DNA of 64,000 nucleotides from Cupriavidus sp. WKF15 (GCF_029278605.1 NZ_CP119573.1:744001-808000); one strand, 5' to 3'. Positions 1 to 9,848 are shown, counted from the stretch's first letter. A program made the numbers and translations. The notes: a model not told the origin generated them from the sequence alone.

Positions 1-969
1 CAGTGCCAGCAGCAGCGTTGCCTGCACGGCCGCCGGCAGGGCGGTCAGGCCTGGCAGCTGCCTGCGCGCGAACGCGAACATGTACTGGGGAATGCGCTGC
101 ACAATGTAGAGGCAGTAGGAGACTTCACCTAGGAACACGAGGCTGCGCAGCGACAGGGCGCGAGTGAGCACGTCGTTTTTGTAGGAGAGGGAGAACACCA
201 GCCCGGCTGCACCGGCTACGAACAGCGTATCCACTCCCACCGCGACGCCGGTTGCGCAGACCGCGAGCGACACCAGCGCGCCCCAGGCGTAGCCACCATG
301 ATCAGGCACGGCTTCACGCAGTCGGCAGAGCAGCACACCCAGCATGAATTCCGGGACCAGCCGGGCCACGCCCCCGCTGAGCGACAGATGGTCGGGCGAC
401 GCCGCTTCCACTGCGGCCAGCACCACCAGGGCCACGCAGCCTGCCAGGAGGATGCGGATCCTGCTGAAGCGCGGCGCCGCCAGGAGAAAGAGCGGGAAGA
501 ACACATAGGCGAACCATTCGGCGCTGACTGACCATCCGACATCGTTCCAGCCGTTTCCCCCGGCATACCGCCACGCGCTCAGCATGAACAGTTCCAGCAA
601 GAAATCCGGCGCCCGGTAGCCGCTGGTCCCCACAATCTGCGTGTGCAGGGCATAGTCGCGGACCAGGACCGCAGCGGCGAACGCCAGCAGGCAGACCAGG
701 TATACCGGGTAGATGCGGGCGATCCGGGCCACGATGAACCGCTTCAGGTTCAATGGCTGGCCAGGCGCCGGATCGTAGTTGTAGGCGAGGATGAAGCCGC
801 TCAGGATAAAGAAACCGTCGACACCCAGATAGCCGTGGTCGAAGTAGGTGCTGGTGAAGCCGATATGGAAGAACGCGCCTTCCGGTCCATAGACGGTGAA
901 ATAGTGTCTGCACAATACCCATAACGCCAGGAAAAGCCGCAGGCTCGTGAGGGGTTTGAACTGGTTCAT
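1..969 (-). CDS. Acyltransferase-3 family membrane protein (partial, C-terminus outside window)
   Basis: This is a multi-pass membrane protein of the acyltransferase-3 (OafA/NodX-like) family, which transfers acyl groups such as acetyl onto surface or exported glycans. The start is an ATG at 969 preceded by a strong AGGAGG ribosome site. The N-terminus carries the conserved Arg (R11) and His (H22) of the family, followed by GVDGFFILSGF near residues 49-59, a hallmark of the family. Several hydrophobic segments follow. The frame stays open for 323 codons to the window edge, so the C-terminus is missing only because the window stops. It is transcribed with the flavoprotein and ATP-grasp genes upstream and probably decorates the polysaccharide made by this locus. 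Substrate and acyl group are inferred from context only. Confidence 0.88.
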   Translation of the reverse strand, partial: MNQFKPLTSLRLFLALWVLCRHYFTVYGPEGAFFHIGFTSTYFDHGYLGVDGFFILSGFILAYNYDPAPGQPLNLKRFIVARIARIYPVYLVCLLAFAAAVLVRDYALHTQIVGTSGYRAPDFLLELFMLSAWRYAGGNGWNDVGWSVSAEWFAYVFFPLFLLAAPRFSRIRILLAGCVALVVLAAVEAASPDHLSLSGGVARLVPEFMLGVLLCRLREAVPDHGGYAWGALVSLAVCATGVAVGVDTLFVAGAAGLVFSLSYKNDVLTRALSLRSLVFLGEVSYCLYIVQRIPQYMFAFARRQLPGLTALPAAVQATLLLAL

Positions 970-1123
970 CGCAGCCTCCTGCATTGTTCAGGACCGAAGC
1001 CGCCTGGCGGCCGGCACGGCGAGGCCTCCGCCCGCATCGCTTCGGTTCCCTGCACCATCGTTGCCGCACGCGGGCCCTGGCAGCGCCGGCGGATGACCTC
1101 GTTACGGGCGCGCAGTCCTATTC

Positions 1124-2437
1124 CTATTCGGCCGGGCTTTTCACGCCCTGGAAGGCTGGCGGCGGATGCAGCTGCGCGTCAGCGCCGCCTTCGGCAAGGA
1201 CCTGCGGCGCGCCCTGCGGCTGGAAGGCGCGGCTGCCGCCCTCCGCGGCATGGCGCAGCCTGATATGCCGCGCGATGCAGGGCGCGGCATATTTGGCGCC
1301 ATAGACGAAGCGCAACGCCGGGCCGAAGCTCATGGCCGCCGCGGGCCCCGTGATGTAGAGCCCTGGCACGGCGGATTCGAAGTGGCCCGACAGTTCGGGC
1401 CAGCCATCGACCAGTGACAGCGCCTGGATGATCTCCGGCGACAGGAAGGCGTGCTTGGCCACGTCGACCCTGAAGCCGGTGGCCGCGACGACGTGGTCCC
1501 CGGTAACGGTGGCCGGACCGTCGCCGCCGGTCACCTGCAGCACGACCCCGCTCTTGTGAACGCTGACGTGCTCGACCGAAGTGTTCATCGACAACTCGAC
1601 CTTGCCGACTACGCGGTCGCGCAGCCACCACGCGCCGGAGGGTCCGAACGAGGTTTCGGCGATGCGCCTGCGCAGCCGCTGCCCTGCGGCCCGGAACAGA
1701 TATGGAAATTCCGACAGGACGTACGGATACCAGCCCTGAGCCAACCCGCCTTCGGGACTCAGCATCCGCGAGATCAGGCTGCGGCCGACATCGGGATCCT
1801 TGTTCCAGGTAATGGTGTCGCCCCGGATCAGCACGCGGACATGCGCGCCCAGTTCGTTGAACAGTGCCGCCAGCCCAAGGGCGGATTGTCCGCCGCCAAC
1901 GATGACGATGCGCTTGCCACGGGCCCACGACAGGCTGCCGAATACACCGGAGTGCACGACACCCGGGCTGGGCAACCCCTGCAGTACCGCTGGCATGTAC
2001 TCGAACCCCTTGAGCCCGAGGGCAACCACCGCACGTCGGGCAATCAGGCAGCTGCCGTCGCTCAGTGACAGGCGAAAGCAACCGTCCTGGCGGCGCAACT
2101 CCGTAACTTCCACCGGGCGCACGTGGCCGACCAGCTGCGACTGGAACCAGAGTCCATACTCGATGAATCGTTCAAGCGGCAGGCGCATCCCGATCGGGGC
2201 ATACGGCAAGTGCATGCGACGGCTGTAGTCCTCCAGCCGGTAGCCGGCACGGGGTGCGTACAGGTCGGAGGCGAAGGCCTCCGAACGCATGAGCATCCCG
2301 GGAGGCATGAAATTGCGCCACGCAAACATCGGCTCGCCGAGCACCTGGTGGGGCACGCCAATGTCGCTGAGGTGGGCTGAAATCGACAGTCCGTAGGGGC
2401 CGGCCCCGATAATCGCGGTGTCTGTGGTCGAGATCAT
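1124..2437 (-). CDS. FAD-dependent oxidoreductase (flavin monooxygenase-like)
   Basis: A 437-residue flavoprotein of the two-dinucleotide-binding class. The FAD-binding GAGPYG motif lies near residues 9-14, and a second Rossmann motif, GGGQSALGLAAL, lies in the middle where NAD(P)H would bind. The layout resembles FMO and lysine/ornithine N-hydroxylase-type monooxygenases, and an ATG-type motif (VVAATGF) lies near the C-terminal third. The ATG at 2437 overlaps the stop of the upstream ATP-grasp gene as ATGA, which decides the start over a longer in-frame option and implies translational coupling. In this polysaccharide locus it may oxidise a substituent attached by the ATP-grasp enzyme. The reaction cannot be told from sequence. 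Confidence 0.82.
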   Translation of the reverse strand: MISTTDTAIIGAGPYGLSISAHLSDIGVPHQVLGEPMFAWRNFMPPGMLMRSEAFASDLYAPRAGYRLEDYSRRMHLPYAPIGMRLPLERFIEYGLWFQSQLVGHVRPVEVTELRRQDGCFRLSLSDGSCLIARRAVVALGLKGFEYMPAVLQGLPSPGVVHSGVFGSLSWARGKRIVIVGGGQSALGLAALFNELGAHVRVLIRGDTITWNKDPDVGRSLISRMLSPEGGLAQGWYPYVLSEFPYLFRAAGQRLRRRIAETSFGPSGAWWLRDRVVGKVELSMNTSVEHVSVHKSGVVLQVTGGDGPATVTGDHVVAATGFRVDVAKHAFLSPEIIQALSLVDGWPELSGHFESAVPGLYITGPAAAMSFGPALRFVYGAKYAAPCIARHIRLRHAAEGGSRAFQPQGAPQVLAEGGADAQLHPPPAFQGVKSPAE

Positions 2438-3642
2438 TGCTGTTCCTGTTGGACCTGGTCGCGGCGCGTGGAAGGAAACCAGCCGTTCCACTGATGAAGG
2501 AAGCGGTCGAGCGGCCGGTTCAGGCAGTAGTGACGGATGGCCGGAAGCGGGTCGTCCCAGCGGAAATAGCCATCGAAGGTGCGGGCATCAAGCGGCACCA
2601 GGCCGGCCGGGGCCCGACGGATGAAGGTTGCGCGCCAGACCGCGGGGGGCGAGGCCGCGACTGCCGGCAGTTCGGGCAGGCCCAGTTCATGCCGGTACGC
2701 CGCGAGCGGGATATTGACCCCGCACAGCGTGGCGATTTCCTCCTGCCAGTCGATCCGTCCTACGGTAGGCTCGATCATCACGAAGCGCCGGTGGTTGTCG
2801 TCCCACTTGTATTCCATGCTGCCCATGCCCTCGAAGCCGGCGCACCTGGCGAAGTCCAGCGTGATCCGCTCCAGCTCCGCGTGGGCTTCCGGCGCGGCGA
2901 CACATACGGCGGTACTGCCGACGTCCGGTGGCCAGCAGGCCAGCTTCCTGCCCGTGAATGCCGCCGCGGTCATGCCGTTCCTGCCGCGGTAGAAGAGCGT
3001 GAAATAGATATTGCTCTGCGTGCCTTCGATCCATTCCTGCGCCACGATGCCACCGGGCGTGCGCAGCATGGCGCGGGCGTGGGCCTGGCCCTCGGGCAGC
3101 GTTTCCACGCGGACTGCCCGCTCCTTGTTCCCGCTCAGCGCCTGGCGCTTGTCGTCGGGTTTGAGCACGCAGGGAAAGCGCAAGCCAGATAGCATGGACA
3201 CGTCGAGCTGTCCGTTCATGATGACGGTGCGTGGCACCGGGAAGCTGTTTGCTTCGGCAAAGCAATGGAAGGCCGCCTTGCTGCTGAGCATGCGCACGCC
3301 TTGCGCCGACGGCATCCGAAACCGGTACCAGGCCGACAGCTCATCCCGGTTTTCCGAGACGCTGTGGACGGCATCCTCGTCGGTCAGGAACAATACCGGC
3401 CGCTGGCCGAGACGCCGGGCCAGCGCGATCATGTCTTCGGTGAAGTCGCGGCCCACGAAGCTGCGAACGATATGCCGGCGGGCATGACGCGACCAGAATG
3501 CCGGCGTGCCGTGTCTTGTGTCCACGACGACGACGGGAATGCCGTTGCCTGACAGCGAGCGTACCAATCCAAGCCCGCCGAGTTCGCCGCCGACGACTAC
3601 GGCCACGGTTTTCTCTGCCGGATCCATCATGCTATTCATCAT
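2434..3642 (-). CDS. ATP-grasp superfamily ligase
   Basis: About 402 residues with the carbamoyl-phosphate-synthase-like ATP-grasp layout. There is an N-terminal Rossmann-like segment (VAVVVGGELGGLGLVRSL), then the ATP-grasp core with FPCVLKPDD near residues 140-148 and QEWIEGTQSN, then an acidic metal-binding region containing MIEPTVGRIDW. Such proteins join a carboxylate to an amine or other nucleophile using ATP. They are common in capsule clusters, where they add amino acids or similar groups to sugars. No strong Shine-Dalgarno sequence precedes 3642 (MMNSMMD); starts at 3639 or 3630 are also possible, and the longer open frame to 3861 lacks family similarity. It overlaps the flavoprotein gene by 4 bp. 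Confidence 0.8.
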   Translation of the reverse strand: MMNSMMDPAEKTVAVVVGGELGGLGLVRSLSGNGIPVVVVDTRHGTPAFWSRHARRHIVRSFVGRDFTEDMIALARRLGQRPVLFLTDEDAVHSVSENRDELSAWYRFRMPSAQGVRMLSSKAAFHCFAEANSFPVPRTVIMNGQLDVSMLSGLRFPCVLKPDDKRQALSGNKERAVRVETLPEGQAHARAMLRTPGGIVAQEWIEGTQSNIYFTLFYRGRNGMTAAAFTGRKLACWPPDVGSTAVCVAAPEAHAELERITLDFARCAGFEGMGSMEYKWDDNHRRFVMIEPTVGRIDWQEEIATLCGVNIPLAAYRHELGLPELPAVAASPPAVWRATFIRRAPAGLVPLDARTFDGYFRWDDPLPAIRHYCLNRPLDRFLHQWNGWFPSTRRDQVQQEQQ

Positions 3643-4093
3643 GATTTCTGGGAAGCGGTAGGCCTTGCACTGCGGCCGGATGGCCGAAAAGGGCAAGAAC
3701 GGAGCTCGCAAGGTCCAGACGCTCCTGCCTGTCCCGTCGGCACAGGTACCGGGGCTGCGTACCAGACCGACAATGGCAATGTAGATTTGTGCACACGGGT
3801 TATCCGTACGGAGACACACACACGCCGCTTCAAGGGGGCACCACGGTCCTGCCTTCGGCACCGGTGCACCGGGTCAGCGCTTTCAGGCTACATCGAAGCC
3901 CGCGGGCTTTCCGTACGGGGGCATACACACTCCCGGTTTCCGGCACCGCCGCGCTGCAGCCGGGACCATCGGACGCGGGCCTGTTACCTACCGATGGATG
4001 ATTCCGCCTAGGCCAAAAGGCTACTGTCGGCGCTGCGCGTCCTGGCGCCAAATGCCGGAAGTGATATTGCGCCCTATCGCCGGGGAGAAAGCC
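3643..4093. other. Divergent intergenic region, presumed promoters
   Basis: About 450 bp separate the leftward ATP-grasp operon from the rightward beta-propeller gene. Open frames here on both strands are short and have no recognisable protein character. It must hold the promoters for both directions, but I could not assign clear -35/-10 boxes. Nothing else is recognised. Confidence 0.5.
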
Positions 4094-5644
4094 ATGTCCT
4101 GTCTGTCAACAGGGGCCGCCACGGGAGAGACCCTCGTCATTGTGGTTACCTCGCGCGAGCCCGCGGGTTGGGAGCGGTCCGTGACGCAGCGTCTGCAAGG
4201 CTCGGGCACATGCCGGCTAATCGTGCGCACGCTGGATGCAATGAATGATCCGGACGAAGTGCGCGCAGCGGCTGGTGCAGCGCAGGCGCCGCCAATGCGC
4301 GCGCCCGTGACCGCCATCGTCGACCTCACCGGCCGCCTGGATACCGACTGGCACCACTACGCCACTGAGGGCATGTGGCGCCTTTGCGACCAGCGCGGGC
4401 TTGCTCCGGGCGATCCGCACCACGGGCTGGAGACACATGCCAGTGGTGCGGGCATCCACCTGCAGCTGGTGGCGTGGACGCCGTCGCGCGTGTTGATCGT
4501 CGATACCGCGTCCGGCTATGCCGAACCCTGTGAAAAAATCAGTTCTGAACGGCTTGCCGTCATGAGCGCGTCGCTGCTCATCGGTGCCCTGCGTGAAATC
4601 CGTGCCCTCGGCGGCCTGAGAGGGCGCCAGCCATGGGAGCCGCGCCGCGGCCGCGTGCCGGCATGGCGGCGCCTGCTCTGGCGCATGCGCGCCGTGGCCG
4701 GTCACGCTGCCATCCAGCTCAAGGGATTTCTTCTGGTCGAGCAATGGATGGTGGGCGTCGTCGACATGGCGCTTGCTGACGCGGTGCGCGCGCAGCAGCT
4801 GCCGGTGCGATGGCTCGGCAAGCGCGAGCCGTCGTACTGCTGGGCGGATCCGTTCGGGGTGCCCGGCAGGCAGGACGAGATCTATTGCGAGGAGTTCGAT
4901 CTGCGGCACGGCCTTGGCCGCATCGTCAGGCTGACCCTGGATGCGCACGACGTGCCGTCCCGCGCCGGGGACGTCGATCTTGGTCTGCCCGGGCACCTGT
5001 CGTTTCCGTATCTTTTCCGCCACGACGGGGCGCTGTATTGCGTGGCGGAGTCGTCGCAGAGCCGGCGCTGCGTGCTGAACCGCCAGGACGAGACCGGAGG
5101 CTGGCAGCAGGTCGCGGTGCTTCTGGAAGACGTCGCAGCGGTCGACCCGACCATCTTCGAGCATGACGGCCGCTTCTGGCTGCTCTACACAGACGTTCAG
5201 ATGGGGCAGTTCGACAACGTATGCCTGTGCTATGCCGACCACCTGCTCGGGCCCTGGCAGCCACACCCGCAGAACCCGGTCAAGTTCGACCACGGCTCGG
5301 CGCGCGCGGCCGGGTCGGTTGTGCGCGACGCAGGGCAACTGCTGCGCGTGGCGCAGGTCTGCAAGAGCGGCTACGGGCAGGCCATCGCAGTCAACCGCAT
5401 TGTGCATTGCACGCCGGAGTTCTATCGGGAGGAGACGGTGGGGATCGTCAGCCCGAAGGGGGACCGCGTCAACCCGGACGGACTGCATACCATGTCGGAC
5501 TGGGGCGACCGTACCGTGGTGGACGGCAAGCGCCACCTCTTCCACGCAGGGGTGCTGTGGCACCGGATCGTGGCGCGCGTCGCGCGCGCCTTGCGCCTGC
5601 CTGCGCCTACTCGAACCCCATCTCGCGCAGCATCGCGCCATTGA
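4094..5644 (+). CDS. Five-bladed beta-propeller-like (GH43/GINT1-N-like) protein of polysaccharide locus
   Basis: A 516-residue protein. The C-terminal half resembles the glycosidase-family-43-type beta-propeller domain found in many capsule loci, sometimes fused to formyltransferase-like or glycosyltransferase domains. Visible blade-like motifs include SFPYLFRHDGALYCVAES and a repeat around DPTIFEHDGRFWLLYTD. The first ~190 residues are a less conserved domain with an LVIVVTSREP start reminiscent of an N-terminal Rossmann strand. The start at 4094 is supported by GGGGAG about 11 bases upstream; an earlier in-frame ATG at 4052 lacks one. The gene runs opposite to its neighbours, and its last 38 bp overlap the 3' end of the convergent glycosyltransferase gene. 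Enzymatic or sugar-binding role is unproven. Confidence 0.72.
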   Translation: MSCLSTGAATGETLVIVVTSREPAGWERSVTQRLQGSGTCRLIVRTLDAMNDPDEVRAAAGAAQAPPMRAPVTAIVDLTGRLDTDWHHYATEGMWRLCDQRGLAPGDPHHGLETHASGAGIHLQLVAWTPSRVLIVDTASGYAEPCEKISSERLAVMSASLLIGALREIRALGGLRGRQPWEPRRGRVPAWRRLLWRMRAVAGHAAIQLKGFLLVEQWMVGVVDMALADAVRAQQLPVRWLGKREPSYCWADPFGVPGRQDEIYCEEFDLRHGLGRIVRLTLDAHDVPSRAGDVDLGLPGHLSFPYLFRHDGALYCVAESSQSRRCVLNRQDETGGWQQVAVLLEDVAAVDPTIFEHDGRFWLLYTDVQMGQFDNVCLCYADHLLGPWQPHPQNPVKFDHGSARAAGSVVRDAGQLLRVAQVCKSGYGQAIAVNRIVHCTPEFYREETVGIVSPKGDRVNPDGLHTMSDWGDRTVVDGKRHLFHAGVLWHRIVARVARALRLPAPTRTPSRAASRH

Positions 5645-6725
5645 CCTTGTGCACGTCATACTTGGTCTCGGCGATCTGGCGCGAGCGTTGGCCCATGCGC
5701 ACCACCTTTTCCCAGTCCTCGATCAGCTGCAGCATGGCCAGCTCCAGCGCGCCGACGGACTTGACCGGCACCAGGATGCCATTGTCGCCGTCAACCACAG
5801 TCTCGCGGCAGCCCGGCGCATCCGTGGTGATAATGGGCCGTCCCATCGCCATGGCTTCCAGCACGGAGCGCGGTGTGCCTTCACCGTAGGAGGGCAGCAC
5901 GTAGACGTTGCAGCGGGCGATGGCCGGGCGCACGTCCGACAGGCGGCCAAGGAAGTCGACCGTCCCGTCGGCGATCCATGCGTCCAGTTCATCCTGTGCG
6001 ATGGCATTGGGACCGGTGTCGATCCAGCCCACCAGGCTGAAGCGGGCGTTGGCGCCACGCGCCCGGATGCGGCGCGCGGCCTCTGCATACTCGCGCACGC
6101 CCTTGTCGCCCAGGAGGCGGGCGATCAGCAGAAAGTGCGGACCGTCGGCAGGCAGCGGCGCGGCCTGGAAGCTCGCGACGTCCACGCCGGAGCCATTGAC
6201 GATGCACGAGCGCTTGCCGGCCGGCAGGATCTCCGAGCGGCGGAACAGCGCCTCATCGTCGGGATTCTGGAAAAAGGTCGTATGCGCACGCCTGAGCGCC
6301 AGCGCGTAAAGCCGCTGTACCAGCGCGCGCAGCCTGCTTTGCTCACTGCCTTCACGGAAGGCATAGCCAAGCCCCGTGATCAGCGCGAAACGGCGCGGCA
6401 CGCGCGCCAGCCACGCTGCCAGCAAGCCATAGATCACCGGCTTGATGGTATAGCTCATGACGCAGTCGGGGCGGATCCTGCGCATCAGGCGATGCAGCGC
6501 GAGCAGGGTGCGCGCATCGGCCAGCGGGTTCATGCCGGTACGCTCGAGCGCGACGTCATGCACGATCACGCCGCGCGATTCCAACGCGGTGCGCGCTGGG
6601 TCTCCCGCCGGCAGGCCGGGCGCGGCCACATGCATTTCCACCCCTTTTTCCTGCAATGCCGCGATGAGCGGGCCGCGAAACGTAATCAGCGACTCGCCGA
6701 AGCTGGCGATCATCAGGAAGCGCAT
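5607..6725 (-). CDS. Glycosyltransferase family 4 (GT-B)
   Basis: A 372-residue GT-B glycosyltransferase. The N-terminal acceptor domain begins MRFLMIASFGESL and contains SYTIKPVIYG and LITGLGYAF, typical of the PglA/CapM-like GT4 subgroup that extends undecaprenyl-diphosphate-linked glycans. The C-terminal Glycos_transf_1 domain has the donor-binding region with SYGEGTPRSVLEAMAMGRPIIT, including the E-x7-E motif. It is cytoplasmic or peripheral at the inner membrane. The start overlaps the end of the asparagine synthetase gene by 13 bp, so the two are co-transcribed. Sugar specificity cannot be read from the sequence; GalNAc, GalNAcA or GlcNAc donors are plausible given the UDP-sugar genes in the same operon. 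Confidence 0.9.
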   Translation of the reverse strand: MRFLMIASFGESLITFRGPLIAALQEKGVEMHVAAPGLPAGDPARTALESRGVIVHDVALERTGMNPLADARTLLALHRLMRRIRPDCVMSYTIKPVIYGLLAAWLARVPRRFALITGLGYAFREGSEQSRLRALVQRLYALALRRAHTTFFQNPDDEALFRRSEILPAGKRSCIVNGSGVDVASFQAAPLPADGPHFLLIARLLGDKGVREYAEAARRIRARGANARFSLVGWIDTGPNAIAQDELDAWIADGTVDFLGRLSDVRPAIARCNVYVLPSYGEGTPRSVLEAMAMGRPIITTDAPGCRETVVDGDNGILVPVKSVGALELAMLQLIEDWEKVVRMGQRSRQIAETKYDVHKVNGAMLREMGFE

Positions 6726-8743
6726 GCCAGGCTCCGGTCAGGCGCGGCCGCGTTCACCGGCTCCGGCGACGTCCCGTGCGAACGCTCGTTCTCCAGCCAT
6801 GCCTGGAACATGAGCACGCACCACAATGAATGCTGCCAGTTGCGCCGTCCGCAAAGATGCTCGGCCCACCGGCTGCGGACCGGCTCCGGATTCAGGTAGC
6901 CCTGCTGCCGCAGACGCCGGTCATCCAGGAGATCCTCGGCCCAGTCGCGCAGCGGCCCGCGCAGCCAGGTGTCGATCGGAATGCCGAAGCCCATCTTCGG
7001 GCGCTCGATCAGGGAGGCCGGCACATAGCGGTCGAGTACCCTGCGCAGGACCCATTTGGTCGTGTAGCCGCGGGCATCCCTGCGCAACTTGTACGCCAGC
7101 GGCAGGCGCCAGGCGAATTCGACCACGCGGTGGTCGAGGAAGGGCACGCGCGTCTCGAGGCTGTGACGCATGGCCGCGCGGTCTACCTTGGCCAGGATGT
7201 CGTCCGGCAGGTAGGTCAGCAGGTCCAGCGCCATCATGCGCTCCACCTCGGCCAGTGCGCCGAAGGACTGCGCGGCGCTGTCCAGCAGTGTGGCGGGCTC
7301 CATGCCGCCGATGACGAGCCTGTCGGGGCGGGACCACTGGGACACCATGCCGCGGTACAGCTCGGCCCCCGAACGCGCGGCCATGACGCCGGCCCCTTTG
7401 TGGATTTTCTCGCCCACACTGAACCAGCGCGAGGCGACGGGGAACGAGGCCGCGATCCGATCGATGCGGTGCGGAGAGAGGCGCGTCAGTCCCCAGGCGG
7501 CGGCGGCCCGCATCGGGCTGGGAATGCGCGCGAGACGCTGCCACAGCTCGGCCGTGATCTGGTAGCGGTTATAGCCGCCGAACAGCTCGTCGCCGGCGTC
7601 GCCGGACAGCGATACGGTGACGTGCCGCCGCGCCAGTTCGCTGACCAGCAGGGTTGGGATCTGCGATGAATCGGCGAACGGCTCATCATAGGTCGCGGGC
7701 AGCCCCGGGATGACTGCCATCGCGTGTTCCGGCGTGACGTACAGCTCCGTGTGGTCGGTGCCAAGATGCCGTGCCACGGCCTTCGCGTGCGCGGCTTCAC
7801 TGTAATCCGAGCCGTGAAAGCCAATGGTGAACGTGCGGATCGCCTGCGATGACTGGGACTGCATCAGCGCCGCGACCGTCGAGGAGTCGATGCCACCGGA
7901 AAGAAAGGCGCCCAGCGGCACGTCCGCCATCATCTGGCGCTTGACGGCGTCGCGCAGCAGCCGTTCCAGGCTGTCGACCGCTTCCCCGGCATCTCCGGTG
8001 AAAGGATTGCGCACGCCATCCAGCACCACCGCGGCGCCGGACCAGTAGGGCCGCAGCGCGGGTTCGGGGGCGCGCATCGAGACCGTGAGCAGGTGCCCCG
8101 GCAGCAGCTTGGCGACGCCCTGGTAGATCGAATGGCCGCCGCCCACATTGTTGTGGCGCATATACAGGCACAGCGCATCCCGGTCGATGCGGCCCTCGAA
8201 CGACGGGTGCGGCCGCAGCGCCTTGAGTTCCGATCCGAACAGAAAGGTACGGGCGCTGCCTGTGGCCTGCCAGCCATAGTAGAGCGGCTTTTCGCCGAGC
8301 CGGTCCCGGGCCAGCGTGAGCGTGCCGGTGTGCCGGTCCCACAATGCGAATGCGAACATGCCCACAGCCAGCCTGACGGTGGCGTCGACGCCCCAGGCGT
8401 CGATGCCGGCCAGCAGCGTTTCGGTGTCGGAGTGACCCCGCCACCGGGGCGCGGCGCCCGCGCGCTCCAGCTCGGCGCGGATCTCCAGGTGGTTGTAGAT
8501 CTCGCCGTTGAACGCAATCACGTGGCGGCCGCTGGCAGCGGTCATCGGCTGATGTCCGGCCGCCGAGAGATCGACAATCGCCAGGCGCCGGTGGGCCATG
8601 CCGAAGGGCTTGTCCGGGTCGCACCAGATATCGCCGTGGTCTGGCCCGCGGTGGCGAATCTGGCTGGCCATGTTGCTCAGCACGGTTGCCCGGCCGGCCA
8701 GAGTGTCCGGCAAGCCGCCGAGGAATCCTGCGAATCCGCACAT
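6713..8743 (-). CDS. asnB: Asparagine synthetase-type amidotransferase (glutamine-hydrolysing)
   Basis: A 676-residue AsnB-family enzyme. The N-terminal class II glutamine amidotransferase domain starts with the nucleophile Cys2 (MCGFAGF), and RHRGPDHGD and FNGEIYN follow. The C-terminal synthetase domain contains the PP-loop LSGGIDSS, which binds ATP, and SGDAGDELFGGY. In polysaccharide loci these enzymes usually amidate uronic acids (turning a carboxylate to a carboxamide) rather than making free asparagine. That fits the predicted production of UDP-GalNAcA by the next two genes, and is an inference. The order epimerase, asnB, glycosyltransferase on one strand, with 19-bp spacing and a 13-bp overlap, indicates an operon. 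Confidence 0.93.
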   Translation of the reverse strand: MCGFAGFLGGLPDTLAGRATVLSNMASQIRHRGPDHGDIWCDPDKPFGMAHRRLAIVDLSAAGHQPMTAASGRHVIAFNGEIYNHLEIRAELERAGAAPRWRGHSDTETLLAGIDAWGVDATVRLAVGMFAFALWDRHTGTLTLARDRLGEKPLYYGWQATGSARTFLFGSELKALRPHPSFEGRIDRDALCLYMRHNNVGGGHSIYQGVAKLLPGHLLTVSMRAPEPALRPYWSGAAVVLDGVRNPFTGDAGEAVDSLERLLRDAVKRQMMADVPLGAFLSGGIDSSTVAALMQSQSSQAIRTFTIGFHGSDYSEAAHAKAVARHLGTDHTELYVTPEHAMAVIPGLPATYDEPFADSSQIPTLLVSELARRHVTVSLSGDAGDELFGGYNRYQITAELWQRLARIPSPMRAAAAWGLTRLSPHRIDRIAASFPVASRWFSVGEKIHKGAGVMAARSGAELYRGMVSQWSRPDRLVIGGMEPATLLDSAAQSFGALAEVERMMALDLLTYLPDDILAKVDRAAMRHSLETRVPFLDHRVVEFAWRLPLAYKLRRDARGYTTKWVLRRVLDRYVPASLIERPKMGFGIPIDTWLRGPLRDWAEDLLDDRRLRQQGYLNPEPVRSRWAEHLCGRRNWQHSLWCVLMFQAWLENERSHGTSPEPVNAAAPDRSLACAS

Positions 8744-8762
8744 GCTGTTTTTCCGGTTGCGC

Positions 8763-9848
8763 TCAGGCGCTAAGCGCCTGTTGCCTCTGCACGTACCAAT
8801 GCATCGCCTCGGTCAAGCCCTCGCGGATGCGGTGAGTGGGCACGTATCCCAGCCGGCGTTGTGCCTTGCCGATGTCGGCCTGGCTGTGGCGCACGTCGCC
8901 GGCCCGGAAGGCGCGGTAGACCGGCCCGGTGTCGGCGGCGATACCGTAGGGCCGCAGCCCGTCCCGAAGCAGCTCGAACAGCGTGGTCAGGGTCGTGCGG
9001 TCGCCTACCGCGACGTTGTAAACCTGGCTGTCTGCCTCGCGGCTTTCGCTGGTCGCGGCAAGCAGGTTGACCTGCACGGCGTTCGCGACGTAACAGAAGT
9101 CGCGGCTGGTTTCTCCGTCGCCGTTGATATAGACGGCTTCGCGCCGCAACAGGGCTGCGATCCATGCCGGAATCACGGCGGCATAGGCGCCGTTGGGATC
9201 CTGGCGCGGCCCGAACACGTTGAAGTAGCGCAGGCCAATGGCATGCACGCCGTAGCAGCGGTGGAAGACATCGGCATAGAGCTCGTTGGCGTACTTCGTG
9301 ACCGCGTAGGGGCTCAGCGGCTTGCCGATGCGGTCCTCCACCTTCGGCAGGCCCGGGTGGTCGCCGTAGGTGCTGCTGCTTGCCGCATAGACGAAGGTCT
9401 TGACCTGCGCGTCGCGGGCGGCGACCAGCATGTTCAGGAACCCGCTGATATTGACGCTGTGGGTCGCGACGGGATCTTCCAGGCTGCGGGGCACGGAGCC
9501 GAGCGCCGCCTGATGCAGCACGAAGTCCACCGGATACGGCCCGGCGGCGGCTCCCTTGCGCCCGGGCAGGCCAAACAGCATCGCGCTGCGGCAATGCTCC
9601 GGGTTGCGGATGTCGCCTTCGATGAACTGGAAGTTCTGCCACTGCCGGGGCGACACCAGTGCCTCGACTTCGCCAAGGTTGCGGCGGTGCCCGGTGGAAA
9701 AGTTGTCCAGGCCGACAACGCGCTGGTCCAGGCGCAACAGTGCTTCCAGAAGGTTGCTGCCGATGAAGCCGGCGACGCCGGTGACGAGCCATGTGCGCGG
9801 CGTGGCAGCCAGGCGAGACTTGAGGTGCGTATAGACGTTGTCTTGCAT
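8763..9848 (-). CDS. UDP-N-acetylhexosamine(uronate) 4-epimerase, WbpP/TviC family
   Basis: A 361-residue extended short-chain dehydrogenase. The NAD-binding [10 protein letters not shown] lies at residues 23-32, the catalytic serine lies in AASSSTYGD (about 156-164), and Tyr181/Lys185 form the YxxxK pair in [11 protein letters not shown]. The long form and the sequence around [12 protein letters not shown] match WbpP/TviC/WbgU, which interconvert UDP-GlcNAc and UDP-GalNAc or their uronic acids. It lies directly downstream of the WbpO/TviB-type dehydrogenase, as in the Vi antigen and Pseudomonas O6 loci, so the likely product is UDP-GalNAcA. WbpP versus TviC cannot be decided by eye. Confidence 0.92.
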   Translation of the reverse strand: MQDNVYTHLKSRLAATPRTWLVTGVAGFIGSNLLEALLRLDQRVVGLDNFSTGHRRNLGEVEALVSPRQWQNFQFIEGDIRNPEHCRSAMLFGLPGRKGAAAGPYPVDFVLHQAALGSVPRSLEDPVATHSVNISGFLNMLVAARDAQVKTFVYAASSSTYGDHPGLPKVEDRIGKPLSPYAVTKYANELYADVFHRCYGVHAIGLRYFNVFGPRQDPNGAYAAVIPAWIAALLRREAVYINGDGETSRDFCYVANAVQVNLLAATSESREADSQVYNVAVGDRTTLTTLFELLRDGLRPYGIAADTGPVYRAFRAGDVRHSQADIGKAQRRLGYVPTHRIREGLTEAMHWYVQRQQALSA

